Part shown: in pieces, positions 25,443 to 33,009 of the stretch
Numbering within the stretch: the stretch's first letter is position 1
How the letters are laid out: every line of letters starts with the position of its first letter
From: Flavobacteriaceae bacterium
GTDB lineage: Bacteria; Bacteroidota; Bacteroidia; Flavobacteriales; Flavobacteriaceae
DNA length: 37,888 bases
Direction: 5' to 3'
NCBI GenBank assembly: GCA_009886625.1
Contig: QXZA01000016.1
Coordinates: 1-37,888, forward strand
Notes under the pieces: model-generated
What the model saw: the letters and a program-made list of their open reading frames with translations, nothing else
Told to the model about the DNA's origin: nothing
Database searches by the model: none
Translations under genes and position numbers: made by a program

Positions 25443-26768
25443 CTACAAGTATTGATTGATGATGTTTTCATAAAGTTCTTGTTTTCCACTAATTCTTTTT
25501 GGATCTCTATCATTTAATGCAATTGCAGTAATCTCTTCTAAAGATAATTTACCTGCTTCAAAAGCCTTTCCTTGTTCAGAATCGAATGAAGCATAACGCG
25601 CTCTTCTCATTTCAGAATAGGGTGATTCTGTTAGGATTTTTTCAGCCACTATTAGGGCTCTTGCAAACGTATCTGCCCCACCAATATGTGCATGAAAGAT
25701 ATCTTCTAAATCCGTTGAGTTTCGACGTATTTTTGCGTCAAAATTTATTCCTCCCCCTTGAAGTCCACCTGCCTTTAAAATAACAAGCATCGCCTCTGTG
25801 ACCTCATATAAATTAACAGGGAATTGATCGGTATCCCAACCGTTCTGATTATCCCCACGATTAGCATCAACACTTCCCAACATTCCAGCATTTGCTGCTA
25901 CTGTAAGTTCATGTTCAAAGGTATGTTGAGCCAAGGTGGCGTGGTTTACCTCAATATTGAGTTTGAAATCTTTATCTAAATTGTGTTCTCTTAAAAAACC
26001 TATTGCAGTTGCTGCATCAAAATCATATTGATGCTTCATAGGTTCCATAGGTTTAGGCTCAATAAAAAAGCTACCTTTAAATCCTTGTTTACGGGCATAG
26101 TCTATAGACATAGTAAGCATTTGAGCCATGTGATCCAATTCTTTCCCCATGTTGGTATTTAATAGAGACATATAGCCTTCACGTCCACCCCAAAAAACAT
26201 AATTTTCACCCCCTAATTGCATGGTGACATCTAATGCCATTTTAATTTGAGCGCCGGCTCGAGCTACTACATTAAAATCAGGATTGGTAGCAGCTCCATT
26301 CATATAAATTGGATTTGAAAAACAGTTTGCAGTTCCCCATAAAAGTTTAACACCGGAAGCCTGTTTCTTTTGGGCTATATACTCAGAAATCTGTTGTAAT
26401 CTTACTTCATTTTTGGCTAAAGTTTCAGCTTCGTCTACCAAATCTGTATCGTGAAAGCAGAAGTAATCAAATCCCATTTTGGTTAAAAATTCAAAGGCAG
26501 CATCTGCTTTGTCTTTAGCGCGCTGCATAGGGTCATTAGACGTATCCCAAGGAAACTGTTGTGTCCCTGGACCAAACGGATCTCCTCCTTGCCCGCAGAA
26601 GCTGTGCCAATAAGCTATAGCAAACTTAAAATGGTCGCGCATAGATTTCCCCATGACCATTTGATCTGGATTATAAAACTTAAAAGCTAAAGGATTATCT
26701 GAAGCTTTTCCTTCGAAGGTTATAGCCCCTACCCCTTTATAAAATTCTTTATCTCCTGTTACTATCAT
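25443..26768 (-). CDS. xylA: Xylose isomerase
   Basis: 441 residues, a class II (long) xylose isomerase that turns D-xylose into D-xylulose in the cytoplasm. The TIM-barrel active site is complete: FCFHDTDLV (about residues 103-111) with the catalytic histidine, [16 protein letters not shown] (about 233-248) with the metal-binding glutamate, [17 protein letters not shown], and the metal site [20 protein letters not shown]. It follows xylB by 19 nt in one operon. Confidence 0.97.
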   Translation of the reverse strand: MIVTGDKEFYKGVGAITFEGKASDNPLAFKFYNPDQMVMGKSMRDHFKFAIAYWHSFCGQGGDPFGPGTQQFPWDTSNDPMQRAKDKADAAFEFLTKMGFDYFCFHDTDLVDEAETLAKNEVRLQQISEYIAQKKQASGVKLLWGTANCFSNPIYMNGAATNPDFNVVARAGAQIKMALDVTMQLGGENYVFWGGREGYMSLLNTNMGKELDHMAQMLTMSIDYARKQGFKGSFFIEPKPMEPMKHQYDFDAATAIGFLREHNLDKDFKLNIEVNHATLAQHTFEHELTVAANAGMLGSVDANRGDNQNGWDTDQFPVNLYEVTEAMLVILKAGGLQGGGINFDAKIRRNSTDLEDIFHAHIGGADTFARALIVAEKILTESPYSEMRRARYASFDSEQGKAFEAGKLSLEEITAIALNDRDPKRISGKQELYENIINQYL

Positions 26769-26787
26769 GATCAGTTAATTTATGTAT

Positions 26788-28260
26788 TTAATGTTTTTTT
26801 AATTGTTCTTTCCAATTTTGATATGCTTCAAAATAAAGGGATTTATTTTTTTCTGGAACCACCTCTGCCACTTGATCTATCATGGCAATACTTTGGGAAT
26901 AGTCTTCAATAGAATTATTTTCAATCCCGGCAGCTCTGGCAGCTCCTATTGCTCCGGTTGTATTGTAAATCTGAATGGGTTGACCTATCAAACTGGATAC
27001 AGTTGATGAAAAAATAGAAGACCTAAATAAATTATCATTTCCAGCTCTAATTATTTTAATTGTTAATGAATCTTGTTGCATAATTTCCATTCCATAAGTA
27101 AAAGAGAAGGCTATTCCTTCTAGCGCAGCTCTGCACAAATGACCCTTTTCATGAATGTTTAAATTCAAATTACTCAAGTGTGCACCTGGAGTTTTGTTGT
27201 TCAACATGCGCTCTACACCATTTCCAAAAGGAAGGTTTATAAGTCCCTCACTTCCAATAGGAATTTTAGAGGCCCATTCATTCATTTCATTGAAGTTCTC
27301 TGCTTGTGTGATTCTTTTTAACCAACTGTATTGAATTCCGGCACCATTTACACAAAGTAAAGTCCCTACTACAGGCTTGGACTCTGTATAATTGACATGA
27401 GCAAAATGATTCACCCTAGAGTACTCTTTAAAATTTACCTTATCAGAAACTGCAAATAACACCCCTGAGGTTCCTCCAGTTGCAGCCACTTCCCCGGGGT
27501 TTAATATATTTAACGCTAACGCATTATTGGGCTGGTCACCTGCTCGGTAACGAATAGGAATTCCTTTTGGTAAACCCGTTAGAGCAGCAGCTTCATTAGT
27601 AACACAACCTTGATCTTGAAAATTATCGACCAAAGCGGGGGTCAAAGAAGTGTCTATTCCGTAATAAGTTAATAACCAATCCGCAACTTTATTTTCCTTA
27701 TAATCCCACAACATACCTTCAGAAAGACCATTCTTACTCGTCACTACTTCATCCGTAAGTTTGGATGCAATAAAATCCCCTGGCAGCATATAGTGATCTA
27801 TTTTGTCATAGAGCTCAGGCTCATTCTCTTTTACCCATTTCAATTTGGAAGCGGTAAAATTTCCTGGGGCGTTCAATAAATGAATTCCATACTTAGTTTC
27901 ACCAACATCACTTGCGGCTTTCTCTCCAATAGAAACTGCTCTACTATCACACCAAATAATGGCATCCCGAAGGCTTCGTTTATCTTTATCAACTACAACA
28001 AGTCCATGCATTTGATAAGATATTCCAATAGCCAAAATTTCTTTACTATCAATTTTAGCATTACTTATTATTCGTTTGGTGGCTACACACAAATGTTTCC
28101 ACCACATTTCTGGATCTTGTTCTGCCCAGCCCGATTGAACCGCCTTAATTGACATTTCATTTTTAGGCTCAGATAGTACTGCTACTTCTTGATTGTTTTT
28201 GGCATTTACCAAAGCAACTTTTATCGACGAACTTCCAATATCATATCCTATATAATACAT
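26788..28260 (-). CDS. xylB: Xylulokinase
   Basis: 490 residues, FGGY-family kinase that phosphorylates D-xylulose so that it can enter the pentose phosphate pathway. N-terminal GYDIGSSSIKVALV is the phosphate-binding strand-turn; SGWAEQDPEMWW and the catalytic aspartate in RYRAGDQPNNALAL (about residue 241) follow; GGTSGVLFAV and GAIGAARAAGI belong to the C-terminal ATP-binding half. First gene of xylB-xylA. No xylose transporter or XylR-type regulator is in this window. Confidence 0.95.
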   Translation of the reverse strand: MYYIGYDIGSSSIKVALVNAKNNQEVAVLSEPKNEMSIKAVQSGWAEQDPEMWWKHLCVATKRIISNAKIDSKEILAIGISYQMHGLVVVDKDKRSLRDAIIWCDSRAVSIGEKAASDVGETKYGIHLLNAPGNFTASKLKWVKENEPELYDKIDHYMLPGDFIASKLTDEVVTSKNGLSEGMLWDYKENKVADWLLTYYGIDTSLTPALVDNFQDQGCVTNEAAALTGLPKGIPIRYRAGDQPNNALALNILNPGEVAATGGTSGVLFAVSDKVNFKEYSRVNHFAHVNYTESKPVVGTLLCVNGAGIQYSWLKRITQAENFNEMNEWASKIPIGSEGLINLPFGNGVERMLNNKTPGAHLSNLNLNIHEKGHLCRAALEGIAFSFTYGMEIMQQDSLTIKIIRAGNDNLFRSSIFSSTVSSLIGQPIQIYNTTGAIGAARAAGIENNSIEDYSQSIAMIDQVAEVVPEKNKSLYFEAYQNWKEQLKKH

Positions 28261-28621
28261 CTCTACTCAACTAAATGATTTGGAAATACAATTCTCTTTT
28301 CACCTCCTATTTGACACATAATTTATTTTAATTCTCTGTGAATTTATTCTATCGCAAAAACACCCATGATGTTCTTATTCTGATTATTATTTTCATAAGG
28401 GCTCCCTTATTGATATTCAAATGTAAATAGTCGCTTACAACTTTTTTCATCTCTAAATTAGACATGAAAAAGAAATATTCAGGACTTAAGTTTTAACAGA
28501 ACTAAATATAAATAAAAGACTGCTTAGAAGATTCAATATCATTCGAAATTTCAAAAAAAAGGGAATACCATCCTATTGAAAAAATGATTACATTTAATAT
28601 TCAACAAAATTATTATCCATC
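28261..28621. other. Divergent intergenic region, xylB / Tat isomerase
   Basis: 361 nt of AT-rich DNA between two divergent starts. The only regulatory match I see is a -7 box for xylB. There is no open frame of note, no strong hairpin and no clear operator palindrome. No plus-strand TAnnTTTG lies close to the gene at 28622. Confidence 0.6.
28418..28425 (-). promoter_or_regulatory. Possible -7 box for xylB-xylA
   Basis: The minus strand reads TACATTTG, a perfect TAnnTTTG, 157 nt upstream of the xylB ATG. It would give a long leader. No -33 box was found at proper spacing, so this is tentative. Confidence 0.35.
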
Positions 28622-29671
28622 ATGAAATCAAAAGATACAAATTTTTCCAGAAGGTCTTTTATAGGTAAAACAGCTACTATAGCAACAGGAATCACTATAG
28701 CTGGAACTAAAGTTTGGGGGGCTCCAAACTATATTCCCGGACTTTTGACTCCAAATTCAAAAATAAATGGAGTTCAATTAGGGCTCATAACTTACTCCTT
28801 TAGAGCAATGAAAGATCAGAGTGCTGAGGCTATATTGCAATATGTAGTAGAGTGTGGAATTAGCGGAATTGAATTGATGGGTGGTTCTGCGGAGTCATTT
28901 AATGGGCGTCCTGAAAATAAAATAGATCGTAGAAAATATTATTCAATGCTACGAAAAGAAAGAAAGAAAAGTTTAACTCAGGAAGAAGAAAAGGAATTCA
29001 AAGATTTGAAATCTCAAATGGCCTCTTATGAAAAAGAGGTAGAAGAGTGGAATAAAACACGTTCATTAGATGGATTCACCAAACTTCGTAAAATGTATAA
29101 TGACGCAGGTGTCGATATTTATGCATTTAAACCAGATTATTTGTTAACCGCAAAAAATTCTGATGCCAATATAAATTACGCGATGCAAGCAGGTAAAATT
29201 TTAGGTGCTTCTCATGTTACATTAGAGCTCCCGAGGAACTCTTCTCATACACTAAAATTGGGGCAAATGGCTGAAAAAAACGGAATCTATGTAGCTTATC
29301 ATGGTCATGAACAACAGAATCCAACCTGGTGGGATACTGCCTTAAATCAATCGTCATTTAATGCGATGAATCTAGATTTAGGACATTATACTGCAGCTGG
29401 AAACACAGATGCTTTTGATTTAATTCAAAATAAAAATCAAAACATCATGAGCATGCACGTCAAAGACAGACAAAATCCCGCGAATGGCAAAAAGAATGTT
29501 TCTTTTGGAAAAGGAGATACTCCAATAAAAGAGGTGCTTCAGTTAATGCGAGATAATAAATATAACTTTGCAGCTACCATTGAATACGAGTATGACACTC
29601 CCGCTGATTCAAGCATAATTAATGAAATTAAAAAATCTGTTGCCTACTGTAAAAATGCTCTCGAATCCTAA
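28622..29671 (+). CDS. Sugar phosphate isomerase/epimerase-like TIM barrel with Tat signal
   Basis: 349 residues. NFSRRSFIGKTATIATG is a twin-arginine signal, so the folded protein is exported. The mature part is an AP-endonuclease-2-like TIM barrel (GVQLGLITYSFRAM, ISGIELMGGSAE, AYHGHEQ, MNLDLGHYTAAG, MSMHVKDRQ), with the H, E and D residues of a divalent-metal site. A charged insert rich in K and E (about 115-150, KERKKSLTQEEEKEFK) breaks the barrel and is probably helical. Related proteins act on 3-keto or other modified sugars, but the substrate is not known. Three genes on the same strand follow closely (3 nt, then 30 nt). Confidence 0.85.
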   Translation: MKSKDTNFSRRSFIGKTATIATGITIAGTKVWGAPNYIPGLLTPNSKINGVQLGLITYSFRAMKDQSAEAILQYVVECGISGIELMGGSAESFNGRPENKIDRRKYYSMLRKERKKSLTQEEEKEFKDLKSQMASYEKEVEEWNKTRSLDGFTKLRKMYNDAGVDIYAFKPDYLLTAKNSDANINYAMQAGKILGASHVTLELPRNSSHTLKLGQMAEKNGIYVAYHGHEQQNPTWWDTALNQSSFNAMNLDLGHYTAAGNTDAFDLIQNKNQNIMSMHVKDRQNPANGKKNVSFGKGDTPIKEVLQLMRDNKYNFAATIEYEYDTPADSSIINEIKKSVAYCKNALES

Positions 29672-29674
29672 ATC

Positions 29675-30226
29675 ATGAAAGGAATTAGATTTGGGATTGT
29701 CTTGTTTTTATTAAATATAAATTTCATTATGGCACAAGGATACGAAACTCAGTCTTACGAAGTAATTCAAAATCTTGAGGAAGGGGAAATTCGTTTTTAT
29801 CCTAAAGTCATGATGGCTAAAACCAGTAGCCAAAGTGGTTTTTCTTCTTTATTTAAATACATTTCTGGAAACAATACTAAACGACAAAAAATTGCCATGA
29901 CAACGCCTGTGCATATGGATAAAAACAAAGGCAAAGGCACTATGGAATTTGTACTTCCAAAAAAGTTTGATATTGAAAACACTCCACTACCCTTAGGAAG
30001 TAATGTTGAGCTTTATCAAGCTGAAGCGGGATATTTTATTGCTTTTAAATTTGGTGGATATACCAATACTAAAAAAGAAAAGATGGTGATCGATAAAGGA
30101 AAAGAGGTGTTAAAAAACAATAATATATCATACACTGATGCACCAATTGTTTTGGTTTACAATAGCCCCTATGCCTTTTTTAATCGTAAAAATGAGATTC
30201 TGTTTCCCATAGACTTTGAAAAATAA
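29675..30226 (+). CDS. Secreted SOUL heme-binding family protein
   Basis: 183 residues with a signal peptide (about 1-21, ending IMAQ). The SOUL/HBP domain is recognised from YEVIQNLEEGEIRFYPKVMM, KIAMTTPVHMD and FVLPKKFDIENTPLP, with GYFIAFKFGGYTN near the end. Members in animals bind heme; in bacteria the ligand is unproven, and I see no clear axial ligand to choose. It starts 3 nt after the Tat isomerase gene and is probably cotranscribed. Confidence 0.88.
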   Translation: MKGIRFGIVLFLLNINFIMAQGYETQSYEVIQNLEEGEIRFYPKVMMAKTSSQSGFSSLFKYISGNNTKRQKIAMTTPVHMDKNKGKGTMEFVLPKKFDIENTPLPLGSNVELYQAEAGYFIAFKFGGYTNTKKEKMVIDKGKEVLKNNNISYTDAPIVLVYNSPYAFFNRKNEILFPIDFEK

Positions 30227-30256
30227 ACATATCAAATCACCCTATTTAACTAAAAC

Positions 30257-30802
30257 ATGAAAAAAATTTCCTTAATTATCTTATTGATCGGATTTCCCTT
30301 TAATAGTCAAAACCTAAAGGCTCAAGTAGAAACAATTCCCAGCAATAATCCTGAGGCTCAGCTTAAAAGCTTAGGCATTACACTTCCAACACCTTCTACA
30401 CCTGTGGCAAATTATGTTCAGGCTGTTCGTACCGGAAACCTTTTGTTTCTCTCTGGAAATGGTCCTCTTAAAAGTGATGGTACCCTAATTACTGGAAAAG
30501 TAGGGTCAGATTTGACCATTGAGGAAGGCTATGAGGCTGCTCGTATCACAGCAATAAATCAATTGGCCATTTTAAAATCAGAACTAGGAGACTTAAACCG
30601 AGTAAAACGAATCGTCAAAGTGTTAGGCATGGTCAATGTAGCTCCAGATTTTGTGGATCCACCAAAGGTAATTAATGGCTTCTCCGATTTGATTGTGGAA
30701 GTCTTTGGTGAACGCGGAAAACATGCCCGGTCTGCAGTTGGTATGGCGTCACTACCCGCTGGAATTGCCGTTGAAATAGAACTTATTGTGGAAGTGGAAT
30801 GA
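30257..30802 (+). CDS. Secreted RidA (YjgF/YER057c) family protein
   Basis: 181 residues. A signal peptide (about 1-22, ending LKAQ) precedes a RidA-like domain with VQAVRTGNLLFLSGNGPL, INQLAILKSELGDLNRVKRI and the conserved arginine in HARSAVGMASLPAGIAVEIE. Classical RidA hydrolyses reactive enamines and imines in the cytoplasm; export of this longer form suggests another role, such as acting on periplasmic keto or imine compounds. It lies 30 nt after the SOUL gene and its stop is 2 nt from that of the convergent isomerase gene. Confidence 0.87.
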   Translation: MKKISLIILLIGFPFNSQNLKAQVETIPSNNPEAQLKSLGITLPTPSTPVANYVQAVRTGNLLFLSGNGPLKSDGTLITGKVGSDLTIEEGYEAARITAINQLAILKSELGDLNRVKRIVKVLGMVNVAPDFVDPPKVINGFSDLIVEVFGERGKHARSAVGMASLPAGIAVEIELIVEVE

Positions 30803-30804
30803 GT

Positions 30805-31683
30805 TCACTCATTATTAAACCCAAACTTCTTCAGGCCCTCATGACTTACCTTGATTGCTTCTAATGGTTGCATTTTGTAAGTTCTATCTTGTTCTACAAA
30901 ATAGGATTGCATCCCAGAACGTTCTTTTTTTTCCAAAATTCGGCCAAAGTCGATAGTTCCGTTTCCAACTGGTACAAATTTACCTTCTGAGTCCATATCT
31001 TTCACGTGCCATAACTTAAATCGTCCAGGATGTTTTTCAAAATAAGCTAAAGGATCTGCACCTGCTTTTGTTACCCAATATAAATCCATTTGAAAGTTTA
31101 CAAACTTAGAATCACAATGTTCCAGTAGATAATCGATCACCACTTCCCCTTTGGCATCCTTCATGAATTCAAAGTCGTGATTATGATACAACAACTTTAA
31201 TCCAGCTGCATTTGCTTTCTTTCCAAGAACATTTAAAATATCAGCTAAATTTTCAGCTCCTCCTTTCATACTCATTCCCTTACTATCCGATTTAAATAGT
31301 CCCATAGGAGGAATGGGTACTACAAAATATTCAAAGCCAGCAGCCTTGACATCGGCCATCATTTTATCTGCATTATCTAAAGAAACGCTAGAATTATGGG
31401 AGCTCAAGGGAGTGAGATTAAGTGAACGTAAAAGCGCTTTAAATTCTTGTGGAGTATAATTATAAAATTTTCCGTTTTCATAGCCTGCGGCTTCAATGTT
31501 AACATAACCTACTTCTGCCACTGCTTGTAAAGTGGCTTGAGAATCTTTACCCATATCCTCTCTAACGGTGTAAAGTGCCAAACCACCAAAAGAATCTTGA
31601 GCAAAAAGCACTGAAAAATGGGTGAAAAGAAAAACAAATATGCTTGTTTTAATTAGATATGAGATTTTAATATTGAACATCAC
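30805..31683 (-). CDS. Secreted sugar phosphate isomerase/epimerase-like protein
   Basis: 292 residues. A signal peptide (about 1-29, ending VLFAQ) leads into a xylose-isomerase-like TIM barrel: FGGLALYTVREDM, EVGYVNIEAAGYEN, LLYHNHDFEFM, NFQMDLYWVTKAG, KLWHVKDMDSEG and YFVEQDRTYKM. The H, E, D and H metal ligands of the fold are present. It is about 60 residues shorter than the Tat isomerase at 28622 and lacks its charged insert, so the two are relatives rather than a recent duplication. MM at the start allows two possible first codons. Confidence 0.85.
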   Translation of the reverse strand: MMFNIKISYLIKTSIFVFLFTHFSVLFAQDSFGGLALYTVREDMGKDSQATLQAVAEVGYVNIEAAGYENGKFYNYTPQEFKALLRSLNLTPLSSHNSSVSLDNADKMMADVKAAGFEYFVVPIPPMGLFKSDSKGMSMKGGAENLADILNVLGKKANAAGLKLLYHNHDFEFMKDAKGEVVIDYLLEHCDSKFVNFQMDLYWVTKAGADPLAYFEKHPGRFKLWHVKDMDSEGKFVPVGNGTIDFGRILEKKERSGMQSYFVEQDRTYKMQPLEAIKVSHEGLKKFGFNNE

Positions 31684-31733
31684 TTTGATTTTTAAATGAA
31701 TTTAAATGTAAGATATTTAATAAATATCAAAAA

Positions 31734-31913
31734 TTACTTTAGCACCTTTTTTTGAAGAATTTTATTAGGCTGTAATATATCGTTTTCATTGAGAAGCTTC
31801 AAATAAACAGCAGTCCCCTCCTCATCTGGAACAGCCTCTCCAATCCATAAATCTACTATTGTCACACACAAGAATGGTAAGGAAAAGTTACTTATTATAG
31901 ATATAAAAATCAA
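31734..31913 (-). CDS. Orphan short frame, hydrophobic start and soluble tail (doubtful)
   Basis: A 59-codon frame with only a TTG start (LIFISIISNFSLPFLCV), then VDLWIGEAVPDEEGTAVY and a lysine-rich end, stop at 31734-31736. The tail reads like real protein, so it may be the 3' end of a decayed gene rather than a small gene. I do not recognise the family. Confidence 0.25.
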   Translation of the reverse strand: MIFISIISNFSLPFLCVTIVDLWIGEAVPDEEGTAVYLKLLNENDILQPNKILQKKVLK

Positions 31914-31935
31914 TAAATTGAGTACTTATAAAAAC

Positions 31936-32238
31936 ATGATTTGTAATCCCCCTGATGACAATAACAAACCTTTTTTACTAGGGAAAAATGGAAGTAATGA
32001 AATGCTAGCTACTGGATTAAATCCAAGTACAGCCAACAAAGATAATTTAGATCCTACCTCAAGAAATATTCAAGCCATTGCACAGAATAATGGATGTAAC
32101 GGTTGGTGGTTGGTTAACCTTAACGCCCAGAGAACTCCAAAGCCAAGTAATCTCCCAAAAAAAGTTAATCAAGTTATTGCAAAAGAAAACCCTTTGAAGC
32201 TAAGTATTGCACTGATGAAGGAAACTATAGACAAGTAA
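31936..32238 (+). pseudogene. Truncated DUF1643 family gene
   Basis: 100 codons from ATG 31936. The segments KPFLLGKNGSNEMLATGLNPS and TANKDNLDPTSRNIQAIAQ, then WWLVNLNAQRTPKPSNLP, match the first half of DUF1643 proteins, which are often carried by phages and mobile elements and have no agreed function. The family usually runs to about 150-190 residues. Here the match ends at about IAKEN (near 32186) and the last residues are read out of frame from a different gene remnant. So the 3' half was lost, probably by deletion. Confidence 0.6.
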
Positions 32239-32651
32239 CACTATCTGAATATTGGGTGAAATTGTACAACAAAAAACTTCATTATGAAAAGCAAGGGCAT
32301 GACATTGGACATGAGATACTCAGGTTTGAGCTAAAGATTATTAAAATGAGGATGCTTGCTAAGTACAGGGTATTCACCCTTGAAGATCTTATGAATAACA
32401 TAGAGGATATAGCAAGGGATTTACTCCCTAAAGCTTGGATGGAAGTAATGTTTTATGACCCAACAATGAATAAACAAACAGAAGAACAAACAATAAAATA
32501 TGCCAACATCAACTTTTGGAGAGGGATTGCTAAAGAAAGGAGCTACAACTATCACCATAGAAAGCTATACAGACTAATGGAAGGAAACACCTGCGCAATA
32601 CAAGCTCAAGTTAAGGATGTGATGCTGGATACGCTTGATTGCTTGGTGTAG
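32165..32651 (+). pseudogene. 3' remnant of a phage/plasmid replication-initiation-like gene
   Basis: The frame opens just after an in-frame TAA near 32164 and runs to TAG 32649-32651. It reads YCTDEGNYRQVTLSEYW, KLYNKKLHYEKQGHD and ILRFELKIIKMRMLAKY, then a helical C-terminal part. The middle resembles replication initiators of Bacteroidota filamentous-phage or plasmid-like elements, but I cannot confirm this. It lacks an N-terminal half and overlaps the DUF1643 fragment in another frame, so it is a 5'-truncated remnant rather than a working gene. A GTG at 32256 could start a 131-residue product. Confidence 0.4.
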
Positions 32652-33009
32652 GGATTCACAGTATATATAAAGGGTGAAATAAGACTAATCAGCCATAATA
32701 CGGACTCCTCAATCACTCTCTCCGATTATCCCATCTTCATATTGAGGGCATTTCTTATAAAACCCTCTATTCAATATTTTCCTTCTCAATAATAACCTCA
32801 AACCTATCATCTTTTTGGTTTTTAATCTTTGACCAAGGTGATTTTGCATAAGCCTGTTCAACACACCTATGCTTAATTATTGCTGAGGTCATTCCATAAC
32901 CAACTGCAACATGAATGTCTTTAAATCTTACTTCTCATGAATAAATAGCTTACTTTCACATCAATAGTTTTAAGATTTAGTTAAATTATAAATAGCAATA
33001 GTTATTACT
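32652..33009. other. Gap before the giant surface protein
   Basis: 358 nt with no complete gene. It holds one short minus-strand frame described separately (32767-32935) and an AT-rich stretch before the start of the giant gene. I see no exact TAnnTTTG close to that start and no strong terminator. Confidence 0.5.
32767..32935 (-). pseudogene. Orphan minus-strand coding remnant
   Basis: A 55-codon frame with no good start codon (a TGA lies directly upstream) and a TAG at 32767-32769. It reads VRFKDIHVAVGYGMTSAIIK, then SPWSKIKNQKDDRFEVII. The composition is that of real protein and it is likely the 3' end of a decayed gene of the same mobile-element debris. Family not recognised. Confidence 0.3.
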
